DNA of 64,000 nt from Pseudomonas baetica (lineage in GTDB: Bacteria > Pseudomonadota > Gammaproteobacteria > Pseudomonadales > Pseudomonadaceae), in assembly GCF_019733355.1 (NCBI RefSeq), contig NZ_JAIHLQ010000003.1, positions 124,001-188,000 on the forward strand. The letters run 5' to 3'. Positions 52,819-62,108 of this stretch are shown here, piece by piece. The first letter of the stretch is position 1. Each line of letters starts with the position of its first letter. The translations under genes and the position numbers were made by a program. The notes under the pieces are model-generated. The model was given only the letters and a program-made list of their open reading frames with translations, was not told the origin of the DNA and did not search any database.

Positions 52819-55800
52819 TCAGTGGTGCTTGCTGAATTTCTGTACGAGCTTCATGACGACGACGAAGAACACCGGGACGAAGATCACAGCCAGCGTCGCC
52901 GTGATCATCCCGCCGATCACCCCGGTGCCGATCGCTTGCTGGCTCGCCGAGCTGGCACCGGTGGCGATGGCCAGTGGCACCACGCCGAGGATAAACGCCA
53001 GCGAGGTCATCACGATCGGGCGCAGACGCAGGCGCGCGGCTTGCAGTGTCGCGTCGATCAGGTCGTGGCCTTCGTCGTACAGGCTCTTGGCGAACTCGAT
53101 GATCAGGATCGCGTTCTTCGCCGATAAGCCAATGATCGTAATCAAGCCAACCTTGAAAAACACGTCGTTGGGCATCCCGCGCAGCGTCACCGCCAATACC
53201 GCACCGAGCACGCCAAGTGGCACCACCAGAAGCACCGAGGTCGGAATCGACCAGCTCTCATACAGCGCCGCCAGACACAGGAACACGATCAGCAGCGACA
53301 AGCCGAGCAGCATCGGCGCCTGACTGCCGGATAAACGCTCCTGCAACGACAGGCCGGTCCATTCCTGGCCTAAACCCTTCGGCCCTTGCGCGACAAGACG
53401 TTCAACCTCGGCCATAGCCTCGCCGGTGCTGTGACCGGGTGATGGCTCGCCGGAAATCGCAATCGCCGGGTAGCCGTTGTATCGGGTCAATTGCGCCGGG
53501 CCCTGAATCCACTTGGCTTGCACAAAGGCTGACAGCGGCACCATGTTTCCGGCGTTGTTGCGCACGTGCATTTTCAGCAAGTCATCGACCTGACTGCGTT
53601 GGTCGCCTTCAGCCTGTACGACGACACGCTGCATCCGTCCCTGATTGGGGAAGTCGTTAACGTAGGCCGAGCCTACAGCGGTGGACAGCACATTGCCGAT
53701 GTCGGCGAACGAAACGCCCAGAGCGTTGGCCTGCTTGCGATCCACCTCAAGCTGCACTTGCGGCGCTTCGGCCAGCGCACTTTCGCGCACATTCATCAGC
53801 ACTGGGCTTTTCTCGGCGGCCGCGAGCAATTCGGTACGCGCCTGCATCAACGTCGCGTGGCCGAGGCCGCCGCGATCCTGCAGACGGAACTCGAAACCGC
53901 TGGACGTACCGAGGCCGTCCACCGGCGGTGGCAGCACCGAGAACGCCACGGCATCCTTGATTTGACTCAGCGCGATGTTGGCGCGGTCGGCAATCGAGCT
54001 GGCCGAATCATCGCTGCTGCGTTGCGACCAATCCTTCAGCGTGGAAAACGCCAACGCGGCGTTCTGTCCGCTACCGGAGAAACTGAAGCCGAGAATCACC
54101 ACGCTGTCGCTGATACCTGGTTCGCCGGCGTTATGCGCTTCCAGCTGTTCGGCCACTTGCACCGTGCGGTTCTTGGTTGCGCCCGGCGGCAATTGAATGT
54201 CGGTGATCGTGTAGCCCTGATCTTCCACCGGCAAAAACGAGGAGGGCAGGCGCATGAAGCAAATACCCAGGCCAACCAGCAACACGACGTAGATCAGTAG
54301 ATAGCGCCCGGTACGCTTCAGCGCATAACCGACCCAGCCTTGATAACGATTGGTCAAATGCTCGAAGCGGCGATTGAACCAGCCGAAGAATCCGGCCTTT
54401 TCATGATGCTCGCCCTTGGCAATCGGCTTGAGCAGCGTGGCGCACAATGCCGGCGTGAGGGTCAGGGCAAGGAACGCCGAGAACAGAATCGACGTCGCCA
54501 TCGACAGCGAGAACTGTTGATAGATCACCCCGACGGAACCCTGCATGAACGCCATCGGGATGAATACAGCCACCAACACCAGCGTGATACCGATGATGGC
54601 GCCGGTAATCTGCGTCATCGCCTTGCGCGTGGCTTGCTTGGGCGACAAACCTTCGGTGGCCATGATTCGCTCGACGTTCTCCACCACGACAATGGCGTCG
54701 TCCACCAGAATGCCGATGGCCAGCACCATGCCGAACATGGTCAGCACGTTGATCGAGAAACCCAGCGCCAGCATGGTCGCGAAGGTGCCCATCAGCGCGA
54801 CCGGTACCACCAGCGTCGGGATCAGCGTGTAGCGCACGTTCTGCAGGAACAGAAACATCACTGCAAACACCAGGAGCATCGCTTCGCCGAGGGTGTAAAC
54901 CACTTTGGTGATCGAGACTTTGACGAACGGCGAGGTGTCATACGGGATGTTGTATTCCACGCCGGCCGGGAAGTAGCGCGACAGCTCATCCATCTTCGCC
55001 CGCACCAGTGTCGCGGTGCTCAGCGCGTTCGCCCCCGGCGACAATTGCACGCCAACGGCGGTGGAAGGCTTGCCATTGAGACGCGTACCGAATTGGTATT
55101 CCTGACTGCCGATCTCGACCCGCGCCACGTCTCTGACGCGCACGGTGGAACCGTCGGGGTTGGCCTTGAGCACGATGTCGGCGAATTCTTCAGGCGTCGA
55201 CAACTGACCTTTGACCAGAATCGTTGCAGTGATTTCCTGGCTGGAAGGGTTCGGCAGATCGCCGATGCTGCCTGCCGACACCTGGGCATTTTGCGCAACG
55301 ATGGCAGCGTTGACGTCGGCCGGGGTCAGGTTGAAACCGATGAGCTTCTGCGGATCGATCCAGATACGCATGGCCCGTTCAGCGCCATACAACTGAGCCT
55401 TGCCGACGCCGTCCAGACGCTTGATCTCGTTCATTACGTTGCGCGCCAGATAATCACTGAGCGCCACGTCATCGAGCTTGCCGTCGCTGGACGTCAGGCT
55501 GATCAGCAACAGGAAGCCGGAGGACACTTTCTCCACCTGCAAACCTTGCTGGTTCACCGCTTGCGGCAGGCGCGACTCGACGACTTTGAGGCGGTTTTGC
55601 ACGTCGACCTGCGCCAGTTCCGGGTTGGTTCCCGGTTGGAACGTGGCCTTGATCGTCGCGCTACCGAGGCTGCTTTGCGATTCAAAGTAAAGCAGGTGGT
55701 CGGCGCCGTTGAGCTCTTCCTCGATCAGGCTGACCACGCTTTCATCGACGGTTTGCGCCGACGCGCCGGGGTACACGGCATAGATTTCGATTTGTGGTGG

Positions 55801-55917
55801 CGCGACGTCGGGGTACTGCGCCACCGGCAACTGGGGGATGGCCAGCGCGCCGGCCAACAGGATGAACAGTGCAACCACCCAGGCAAACACCGGGCGATCG
55901 ATAAAGAACTGCGGCAT
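52819..55917 (-). CDS. RND multidrug efflux pump (HAE1 family)
   Basis: A 1032-residue inner-membrane pump of the AcrB/MexB type: starts MPQFFIDRPVFAWVVALFIL, with 12 transmembrane helices and two large periplasmic loops. Helix 4 has GILVDDAIVVVENVER with the two proton-relay Asp residues; helix 10 Lys is in GLSAKNAILIIEFAK. It exports drugs or lipophilic compounds by proton antiport together with the adaptor encoded 15 bases upstream and an outer-membrane channel encoded elsewhere. Which named Pseudomonas pump it equals cannot be told. A two-component system lies divergently and may control it. Confidence 0.95.
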   Translation of the reverse strand: MPQFFIDRPVFAWVVALFILLAGALAIPQLPVAQYPDVAPPQIEIYAVYPGASAQTVDESVVSLIEEELNGADHLLYFESQSSLGSATIKATFQPGTNPELAQVDVQNRLKVVESRLPQAVNQQGLQVEKVSSGFLLLISLTSSDGKLDDVALSDYLARNVMNEIKRLDGVGKAQLYGAERAMRIWIDPQKLIGFNLTPADVNAAIVAQNAQVSAGSIGDLPNPSSQEITATILVKGQLSTPEEFADIVLKANPDGSTVRVRDVARVEIGSQEYQFGTRLNGKPSTAVGVQLSPGANALSTATLVRAKMDELSRYFPAGVEYNIPYDTSPFVKVSITKVVYTLGEAMLLVFAVMFLFLQNVRYTLIPTLVVPVALMGTFATMLALGFSINVLTMFGMVLAIGILVDDAIVVVENVERIMATEGLSPKQATRKAMTQITGAIIGITLVLVAVFIPMAFMQGSVGVIYQQFSLSMATSILFSAFLALTLTPALCATLLKPIAKGEHHEKAGFFGWFNRRFEHLTNRYQGWVGYALKRTGRYLLIYVVLLVGLGICFMRLPSSFLPVEDQGYTITDIQLPPGATKNRTVQVAEQLEAHNAGEPGISDSVVILGFSFSGSGQNAALAFSTLKDWSQRSSDDSASSIADRANIALSQIKDAVAFSVLPPPVDGLGTSSGFEFRLQDRGGLGHATLMQARTELLAAAEKSPVLMNVRESALAEAPQVQLEVDRKQANALGVSFADIGNVLSTAVGSAYVNDFPNQGRMQRVVVQAEGDQRSQVDDLLKMHVRNNAGNMVPLSAFVQAKWIQGPAQLTRYNGYPAIAISGEPSPGHSTGEAMAEVERLVAQGPKGLGQEWTGLSLQERLSGSQAPMLLGLSLLIVFLCLAALYESWSIPTSVLLVVPLGVLGAVLAVTLRGMPNDVFFKVGLITIIGLSAKNAILIIEFAKSLYDEGHDLIDATLQAARLRLRPIVMTSLAFILGVVPLAIATGASSASQQAIGTGVIGGMITATLAVIFVPVFFVVVMKLVQKFSKHH

Positions 55918-55932
55918 ATAAAAGCGTCCTGC

Positions 55933-57090
55933 TTACTGACCAGAGGTCTGGGCAAGTGGAAGAGGGGTGTCGTCGATCTGTACTTTCTCGCCGGGGCGGG
56001 CGTGTTGCAGGCCTTCGATGACAATGCGGTCACCGGGTTTAAGGCCGCCGGTGACGATCCAGCGATTGTTTTGCACCGCGCCCAGTTGCACCGGTTGCTC
56101 GGCCACGCGCATTTGCTCGTCGACCGTCAGCACCTGAGCAATGCCGGCGCTGTCACGCTGCACGGCGCGTTGCGGCACGGTGATGCCGTTCGGGATCGTT
56201 GCCTGTTCCAGACGCACGCGAATGAAACTGCCAGGCAGCAGGTCGAGGTCTGGATTGGGGAATTCGCTGCGCAGGATGATCTGGCCGGTGCCCGGATCAA
56301 CGGTGATGTCGCTGAACAAGAGTTTTCCCGGCAACGGATACAGACTGCCGTCATCCTGAATCAGCGTGGCTTTGACCTCGTCCTGGCCGACTTCCTGTAA
56401 TTGCCCGGAACGGAACGCGCGGCGCAATTCATTGAGCTCGCGGGTCGACTGGGTGAGGTCGGCGTAGATCGGGTTGAGTTGCTGAATCAGCGCCAAGGGG
56501 GTGGTCTCGTTCTGCCCGACCAGCGCGCCCTCGGTGACCAGCGCGCGGCCGATACGCCCGGAAATCGGCGCGGTGACGGTGGCGTAGCCGAGGTTCAGCT
56601 TCGCGCGCTCCACCGCGGCTTTGTTGGCGGCGACATCGGCGGCAGTCTGTCGGGCATTGGCGCGGGCGTTGTCGTAGTCCTGAGCGCTGATGGCTTTGTC
56701 GTCGATCAACTGCGCGTAGCGCTGCTCCTGCAGTTTGGCCTGGAATGCATTCGCTTCAGCTTTGCGCAATGAGGCTTGGGCGCTGTCCAGATCCGCCTTG
56801 AACGGTGCCGGGTCGATGCGGAACAGCACGTCGCCCTTTTTTACGTCGCTGCCTTCGTGGAAGGTGCGTTGCAGCACCACGCCGGGTACTCGGGCACGCA
56901 CTTGGGCAATGCGTGGCGCGGCGATGCGGCCGCTGAGGTCGTTGCTGATCGACAGGGGGCGGGCTTCGATGGTCTCGATGCGCACGGTGGCTGGCGGGGA
57001 CTGTTCTTCGGCGTTCGTAGAAGAGTCACAGGCGCTCAGCGTGAGCGCCATCGCGATCAGGCCGAGACCGGCCAGCAGTTTGTTGAACAT
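55933..57090 (-). CDS. RND periplasmic adaptor (membrane fusion lipoprotein)
   Basis: A 385-residue lipoprotein: lipobox LSAC (Cys21), biotinyl-lipoyl-like domain (RIAAPRIAQVRARVPGVVLQ), helical hairpin around residues 95-165 (AQASLRKAEANAFQAKLQ), beta-barrel and C-terminal membrane-proximal part. It links the pump with an outer-membrane factor. First gene of the efflux pair; no outer-membrane factor gene follows. Confidence 0.94.
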   Translation of the reverse strand: MFNKLLAGLGLIAMALTLSACDSSTNAEEQSPPATVRIETIEARPLSISNDLSGRIAAPRIAQVRARVPGVVLQRTFHEGSDVKKGDVLFRIDPAPFKADLDSAQASLRKAEANAFQAKLQEQRYAQLIDDKAISAQDYDNARANARQTAADVAANKAAVERAKLNLGYATVTAPISGRIGRALVTEGALVGQNETTPLALIQQLNPIYADLTQSTRELNELRRAFRSGQLQEVGQDEVKATLIQDDGSLYPLPGKLLFSDITVDPGTGQIILRSEFPNPDLDLLPGSFIRVRLEQATIPNGITVPQRAVQRDSAGIAQVLTVDEQMRVAEQPVQLGAVQNNRWIVTGGLKPGDRIVIEGLQHARPGEKVQIDDTPLPLAQTSGQ

Positions 57091-57250
57091 TTACCACCCC
57101 CAATATTGATGCCCGCATCCTACGGGCAGTTGCCGAGAGTAGCGGTGAAGCTTTGTAGGCGCTGTGTGAAATTGTGTAAGGGTTTTACTCAGGAATGGGC
57201 GAGGGCGTATATCCTTTAGGCCTTGAAATTTATTGCGACAGATAAACCGC

Positions 57251-57345
57251 TTTCGCTCGCAAGCTCGCTCCCACAGTGGTCGGTGGTGCTCACAACATTT
57301 GTGTTTCCATCAAATCCCTGTGGGAGCGAGCTTGCCCGCGATGAG
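57251..57345. repeat. REPIN upstream of the two-component system
   Basis: TTTCGCTCGCAAGCTCGCTC and TGTGGGAGCGAGCTTGCCCG facing each other across about 40 bases, in the 293-base divergent spacer between adaptor and response regulator genes. The rest of the spacer presumably holds both promoters. Confidence 0.82.
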
Positions 57346-57383
57346 GCCCGACCCGTCGCCACAGCTCTTTTTGGAACACCCCC

Positions 57384-58085
57384 ATGCCCAACATCCTCCT
57401 GGTCGAAGACGACACCGCCCTCGCCGAACTGATTTCCAGCTACCTTGAACGCAACGGCTATTCCGTCAGCGTCATTGGCCGTGGCGACCATGTGCGCGAA
57501 CGGGCGCGGGTCAATCCGCCGGATCTGGTGATCCTCGATCTGATGCTGCCAGGGCTCGATGGCCTGCAAGTCTGTCGTTTGCTGCGCGCCGACTCGGCGA
57601 CGCTACCGATCCTGATGCTTACCGCGCGCGACGACAGCCACGATCAGGTGCTGGGCCTGGAAATGGGCGCCGACGATTACGTCACCAAACCCTGTGAACC
57701 ACGGGTGCTGTTGGCTCGGGTGCGCACGTTATTGCGCCGCAGCAGCCTTGGCGAGCCGTTGACGGCCAACGACCGCATCCTCATGGGTAACCTGTGCATC
57801 GACCTGTCGGAACGCACCGTGACCTGGCGCGAGCAGCCAGTCGAGTTGTCCAGTGGCGAGTACAACTTGCTGGTGGTGCTGGCGCGACACGCCGGCGAAG
57901 TGCTCAGCCGCGACCAGATTCTGCAACGTCTGCGTGGCATCGAGTTCAACGGTACTGACCGCTCCGTGGACGTGGCGATTTCCAAGTTGCGACGCAAGTT
58001 CGATGACCATGCCGGTGAGGCCCGCAAGATAAAGACCGTGTGGGGCAAGGGTTACTTGTTCAGTCGCTCTGAATGGGAATGTTGA
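57384..58085 (+). CDS. OmpR-family response regulator (RstA-like)
   Basis: A 233-residue regulator. The receiver has ILLVEDD, phosphoacceptor Asp52 in VILDLMLPG and Lys in VTKPCEPR; the C-terminal winged helix (about 130-230) has GEYNLLVVLARHAGEVLSRD and FNGTDRSVDVAISKLRRKF. Sequence and pairing resemble RstA. It is followed after four bases by its sensor kinase and lies divergent from an RND operon, a layout seen for efflux regulators such as AdeRS, but the target is not proven. Confidence 0.9.
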   Translation: MPNILLVEDDTALAELISSYLERNGYSVSVIGRGDHVRERARVNPPDLVILDLMLPGLDGLQVCRLLRADSATLPILMLTARDDSHDQVLGLEMGADDYVTKPCEPRVLLARVRTLLRRSSLGEPLTANDRILMGNLCIDLSERTVTWREQPVELSSGEYNLLVVLARHAGEVLSRDQILQRLRGIEFNGTDRSVDVAISKLRRKFDDHAGEARKIKTVWGKGYLFSRSEWEC

Positions 58086-58089
58086 TCTG

Positions 58090-59391
58090 ATGTTTCGCAT
58101 CCTGTTTCGTCTCTATCTGGTGACGATTGTCTCGTACAGCGCAGCGATCTATCTGGTGCCAGACCTGGTGGTCATGGCTTTCAGGGAGCGGTTCGTCACC
58201 TATAACCTTGATTTTTCCCGTGGTCTGCAAACGCTGATCACCAAACAGTTTCATGCGGTGCCCAAGGCGCAATGGCCCGTTGTGGCGGCAACCATGGACA
58301 AAGATTTCCAGCCGCTGCACATCGTACTGGCGCGCATCGACGATGCCGACTTCACCGCCATTGAGCGAAAGCGATTGCAGCGCGGCGAGAACGTGGTCCG
58401 CATCGGCGACTGGGGTTGGCGTACGCTCGCAGTCACGCCGCTTGACGACACCTCTGTGGTGCAAATGGTCGTGCCGCCGGACCCGCTGGACGTCAATCTG
58501 TTGTACTGGAGCATCAACGTATTGGTCGGCGCCACGCTGCTCGCCTGCCTGTTGATGTGGTTGCGCCCTCACTGGCGTGATCTGGAGCGCCTCAAAGGTA
58601 CCGCTGAGCGTTTTGGTAAAGGCCATTTGAGTGAGCGCACAAAAATTGCCCCGAGTTCGAACATCGGCAGCTTGGCCAATGTGTTCGACACCATGGCCGG
58701 CGACATCGAGAACCTGCTCAACCAGCAGCGCGATCTGCTCAACGCGGTCTCCCACGAATTACGCACGCCATTGACGCGCCTGGATTTCGGTCTGGCCCTG
58801 GCGCTGTCCGACGATTTGCCAGCCACGAGCCGCGAGCGTTTGCAGGGATTGGTTGCGCACATTCGTGAGCTGGACGAGCTGGTGTTGGAGTTGCTGTCTT
58901 ACAGCCGCCTGCAGAACCCGGCGCAGTTGCCCGAGCAGGTCGAGGTGTCGCTGGATGAGTTCATCGACAGCATTTTGGGCAGCGTCGACGAAGAACTGGA
59001 GTCGCCGGATATCGTCATCGATGTGTTGCTGCACGGCCAGTTGGAACGTTTTTCGCTCGATCCTCGATTGACCGCAAGGGCCATTCAGAATCTGCTGCGC
59101 AACGCCATGCGTTATTGCGAAAAGCGTATTCAGATCGGCGTGCAGGTTAACGCTGCCGGTTGTGAGATCTGGGTGGATGACGACGGCATCGGTATTCCCG
59201 ACGATGAGCGTGAGCGGATTTTCGAACCGTTCTATCGACTTGATCGCAGCCGTGATCGGGCCACGGGTGGTTTCGGCCTTGGGCTGGCGATCAGTCGCCG
59301 CGCATTGGAAGCGCAGAGCGGTACATTGACGGTCCAGTCTTCGCCGTTGGGTGGGGCGCGATTCCGCCTGTGGCTACCCACCAATGCCTGA
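58090..59391 (+). CDS. Sensor histidine kinase (RstB-like)
   Basis: A 433-residue membrane kinase: TM1 (about 5-25), a periplasmic region to residue 135 with pattern GDWGWRTLAVTPLDD, TM2 (137-156), HAMP, H-box His222 in AVSHELRTPLTRLDF, and the ATPase domain with N-box (AIQNLLRNAMRY), IWVDDDGIGIP and GGFGLGLAI. It phosphorylates the response regulator encoded just upstream. The signal is unknown. Confidence 0.92.
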   Translation: MFRILFRLYLVTIVSYSAAIYLVPDLVVMAFRERFVTYNLDFSRGLQTLITKQFHAVPKAQWPVVAATMDKDFQPLHIVLARIDDADFTAIERKRLQRGENVVRIGDWGWRTLAVTPLDDTSVVQMVVPPDPLDVNLLYWSINVLVGATLLACLLMWLRPHWRDLERLKGTAERFGKGHLSERTKIAPSSNIGSLANVFDTMAGDIENLLNQQRDLLNAVSHELRTPLTRLDFGLALALSDDLPATSRERLQGLVAHIRELDELVLELLSYSRLQNPAQLPEQVEVSLDEFIDSILGSVDEELESPDIVIDVLLHGQLERFSLDPRLTARAIQNLLRNAMRYCEKRIQIGVQVNAAGCEIWVDDDGIGIPDDERERIFEPFYRLDRSRDRATGGFGLGLAISRRALEAQSGTLTVQSSPLGGARFRLWLPTNA

Positions 59392-59404
59392 TCCTCAAAT
59401 GCCT

Positions 59405-59431
59405 GTAGGAGCTGCGTGCTGCAGTTCCTAC
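59405..59431. terminator. Hairpin between convergent genes
   Basis: GTAGGAGCTGC and GCAGTTCCTAC pair with one mismatch around a five-base loop. It sits between the sensor kinase and pncA ends; there is no T-run, so termination is not certain. Confidence 0.45.
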
Positions 59432-59434
59432 CGT

Positions 59435-60061
59435 TCATAACAGGTCGGTCGATTGAATCAACCCGACCCCGGCGCCTTTCATGCGATCCATCGCTGAGGC
59501 CAGTGATCCATCCAGATCAATCGCGCGGCAGGCATCCAGCACCACAAAAGTATTGAACCCCGCCGCCCGCGCATCCAGTGCCGAGAACATCACACAAAAA
59601 TCCAGCGCCAGGCCAACCATATACACCGTATCGATGCCGCGCTCGATCAGATAACCGGACAAACCCGTGGTGGTGCGTCGGTCTGCCTCGAGAAACGCCG
59701 AATAGCTGTCGATGTCCGGATTGCAGCCCTTGCGGATGATCAATTGGGCGTGGGACAGGTCCAGTTCCGGGTGGAACTCGGCGCCGGGTGTGGCTTGCAC
59801 ACAATGGTCGGGCCAAAGTGTCTGCTCACCGTACGGCAGTTTGATGACATCGAAGGGTTGACGGCCGGGGTGGCTGGAAGCGAATGAGACATGACCCTTC
59901 GGGTGCCAGTCCTGGGCAATGACGATCTGTTTGAAACCGCCGGCAATTCGATTGATCAGCGGTACAATCTGGTCGCCTTCAGGCACCGGCAATTGACCGC
60001 CGGGGATGAAGTCGTTTTGAACGTCGATCACCAGTAATGCAGTGCGAGAGGAAATCGGCAT
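59435..60061 (-). CDS. pncA: Nicotinamidase PncA
   Basis: A 208-residue cysteine hydrolase that converts nicotinamide to nicotinate for NAD salvage. The triad is Asp13 (LLVIDVQNDF), Lys111 (IIRKG) and Cys156 (ALDFCVMFS). Metal ligands are in the DWHPKGHVSF block, and DHCVQATPGAEF is the substrate motif. The start is ATG 60061. Single gene, convergent with the sensor kinase. Confidence 0.94.
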   Translation of the reverse strand: MPISSRTALLVIDVQNDFIPGGQLPVPEGDQIVPLINRIAGGFKQIVIAQDWHPKGHVSFASSHPGRQPFDVIKLPYGEQTLWPDHCVQATPGAEFHPELDLSHAQLIIRKGCNPDIDSYSAFLEADRRTTTGLSGYLIERGIDTVYMVGLALDFCVMFSALDARAAGFNTFVVLDACRAIDLDGSLASAMDRMKGAGVGLIQSTDLL

Positions 60062-60111
60062 CGGTTAAATACTCCTTGGAAGATGACTTTCCAGCATAGA
60101 AGTGGTTTTTC

Positions 60112-60870
60112 TCATACCGCTAAACGACTTCTCAACAAATTTGCCTTTTCTTCGAGCCCTTCGGCGGCGTCTCGGCCGATCAGCATCCATGCATGTTCTT
60201 GCTCGGTCCAAAACACCACGTTCATCTCATGCCGACGTTCATGTTGCAACGGACGGCTGCCGCTGTTCGAACGCGTGGCACACAGGGCGAGCGGCCCATG
60301 TTTCCCATCCAGATAGACGATCTGCGCAATCGGTACGCCGTCGTACTCAAGCATTTGTGCGCGTTTGAGTTCAGCGCCGGGCAGTTTCAATGCGGCTGGC
60401 GAAAGGCTCAGGCCAAGTCTCGCATCAATGCTGCGCAACTGCGCGCGTTGTGAGGCCTCATCAGTGGGCAAGTGCTCTAGCGTCTGCGTCACGTAAAGCG
60501 CCATGTAGTCGCCGACCACACCGCGCCAGTTATGCGCTTGCTGCGCCTGCCAGCCGAGAAACAAACGATCCGTCAGCACGCCACCGGTCACCAGTGCGGC
60601 TGCCGCCGCGCCGATGAACCAGCGTCGGCTCAGCCCTGGCTTTTGCGGCGAGGGGATGGCATCGAGCCGCGCTTGCAGTCGATCCAGTGGCGCCTGTTGC
60701 GCAAGTTCATCGTAAGCATTCTTGAACGGCAGGCTGCTGCGGCTCAGCCACTGCACGCGCAGGTTGAGCAGCGGATCGTCGGCAATGGCGTGGTCGAGTT
60801 GGCGGCGATAATCCGGGTCGAGTTCATCGTCCAGATACGCCACCAGTTGCTCATCCGAAGGTGTGTTCAC
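60112..60870 (-). CDS. Membrane-bound anti-sigma factor
   Basis: A 252-residue protein: N-terminal zinc-less anti-sigma-type domain (SDEQLVAYLDDELDPDYRRQ), one transmembrane segment near residues 86-103 (FIGAAAAALVTGGVLTD) and a periplasmic C-terminal domain. It starts with GTG 60870, overlapping the stop of the sigma gene (GTGA), so sigma and anti-sigma are made in step. It should hold the sigma factor at the membrane until a signal releases it. Confidence 0.88.
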   Translation of the reverse strand: MNTPSDEQLVAYLDDELDPDYRRQLDHAIADDPLLNLRVQWLSRSSLPFKNAYDELAQQAPLDRLQARLDAIPSPQKPGLSRRWFIGAAAAALVTGGVLTDRLFLGWQAQQAHNWRGVVGDYMALYVTQTLEHLPTDEASQRAQLRSIDARLGLSLSPAALKLPGAELKRAQMLEYDGVPIAQIVYLDGKHGPLALCATRSNSGSRPLQHERRHEMNVVFWTEQEHAWMLIGRDAAEGLEEKANLLRSRLAV

Positions 60871-61394
60871 GAGCGGTCTCCTTCGGTGGTTTTCGGCACT
60901 GATTGCAACGGCGGGTATTCGGCGAGTTTCAGGCGCGCGGTCGCCAGGCGGCTCATCACCGTGCCGATCGGCACTTGTAGAATCTGCGCCACTTCGCGAT
61001 AGGACAGGCCCTCGACGTAAGCCAGATACACGGTTTCGCGCTGGGCTTCGGGCAACGCATCGACCCGGCGGATCACCTGCGCCGCCATGACGTGGGTCTG
61101 CGCTGCGTACTCGCCATCGAACGCCAGTTGCCCATCGGCATCGACCTGGCCCGAACCCTGACGCACACGTCGGGCGCGCACTTCGTTGAGCCAGATCGAA
61201 TGGAGAATGCTCAGCAGCCAGTGATCCATCCGCGTGCCGGCCACGTACTGCGCAGAACGCTCAAGTGCCCGCACGCATGTGGCCTGCACGAGATCCTCGG
61301 CCACATGCCGATTGCGCGACAGCAACAAACCGTAGCGCCATAGTCGCGCCAGGTGCTGCCCGAGTTCTGTTCTGAATGCCTGATCGCTGACGAT
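60867..61394 (-). CDS. ECF sigma factor, apparent ATC start
   Basis: About 175 residues. Region 2 has NRHVAEDLVQATCVRALER and MDHWLLSILHSIWLNEVR; region 4 has LPEAQRETVYLAYVEGLSYR and VPIGTVMSRLATARLKL, typical of ECF factors. The whole of region 2.1 (SDQAFRTELGQHLARLWRYG) lies before the first usable ATG/GTG/TTG. A perfect GGAGG sits five bases before an ATC codon at 61394, exactly where a start codon should be, so either ATC initiates or the start is mutated. A TTG at 61328 would remove part of region 2. Operon: TPR protein, sigma, anti-sigma. Confidence 0.82.
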   Translation of the reverse strand: MVSDQAFRTELGQHLARLWRYGLLLSRNRHVAEDLVQATCVRALERSAQYVAGTRMDHWLLSILHSIWLNEVRARRVRQGSGQVDADGQLAFDGEYAAQTHVMAAQVIRRVDALPEAQRETVYLAYVEGLSYREVAQILQVPIGTVMSRLATARLKLAEYPPLQSVPKTTEGDRS

Positions 61395-61416
61395 GATCGC
61401 CTCCGCTAATTGATGC

Positions 61417-61950
61417 TCAGGTTTTCGATGAATTGTTGATGGCTTCAGCCAAGTCCTGATACTCCTCGCAAGGCGTGCCGCAAATCGATTTGATCTGCTG
61501 CAACTGTTCCTGCGCCAGATCGACGCGACCTTTGATCACATAGGCCTCGCCGAGGTATTCGCGCACTTGCGCGTACTGCGGATCGAGTTTCACCGATTGC
61601 AGGTAATAGCCAATACCTTCATCGGTACGGCCCAGTTTGCGTGTGGCGTAACCGCGATAGTTGAGGGCCTTGGCGGTGTTCGGTTGTTTCAGGGTGTCGA
61701 GCAGCGCCAGCGCTTCGTCGTAGCGACCGTCCTTGGCGAGACGATAGGCGTAATCGGTACGATCGGCGTCGGGCAACAGACTGCTGGTTTGCAATACACA
61801 CTTCTGCGTTTTGCTGTCCCGGACCTGGCCTTCGGGGCATTCGGGTTTCTTGACCGGTTCCTCTTCATCGCCATTGGCAAATGCCAAATGGCTGGACAGG
61901 GCTGCGGTCAGCAGCAAGGGCGCGGCGAACATAACGGAACGGATAGTCAT
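61417..61950 (-). CDS. Periplasmic TPR protein, first gene of the sigma operon
   Basis: A 177-residue secreted protein: signal peptide to FANG (residue 26), a short Cys-containing segment (PECPEGQVRDSKTQKC) and three or so tetratricopeptide repeats (YAYRLAKDGRYDEALALLD, ALNYRGYATRKLGRTDEGI, VREYLGEAYVIKGRVDLAQE), ending with CGTPCEEY. It probably binds envelope partners and might form the signal-sensing branch of the sigma/anti-sigma system encoded downstream. ATG 61950 is used, with GGAG before it. Confidence 0.8.
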   Translation of the reverse strand: MTIRSVMFAAPLLLTAALSSHLAFANGDEEEPVKKPECPEGQVRDSKTQKCVLQTSSLLPDADRTDYAYRLAKDGRYDEALALLDTLKQPNTAKALNYRGYATRKLGRTDEGIGYYLQSVKLDPQYAQVREYLGEAYVIKGRVDLAQEQLQQIKSICGTPCEEYQDLAEAINNSSKT

Positions 61951-62108
61951 GGGCAAGGCTCCACAGAGGGTTGTGTCTGACTTTGAACACCACAGAGCGA
62001 AATTTTATTCATTGCTTTGTCAGTGACTGTTCAAGGTAGGCCTAAATTCGGGCGCTATGCTTATGGGCATCTGCCGTTGATCCGAAGCTTTGACGCAAGG
62101 AGAGTAGT

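Noticed and set aside
54340..56400. 686-codon open frame on the plus strand
   Set aside because: It is antisense to the RND pump and adaptor genes, which have clear domain structure; high GC creates such mirror frames, and the translation is Arg/His/Gln-rich without domains.
30607..57345. Repeated GC-rich units as a possible CRISPR array
   Set aside because: They are single facing pairs at scattered sites, not evenly spaced direct repeats with spacers; REPINs explain them.
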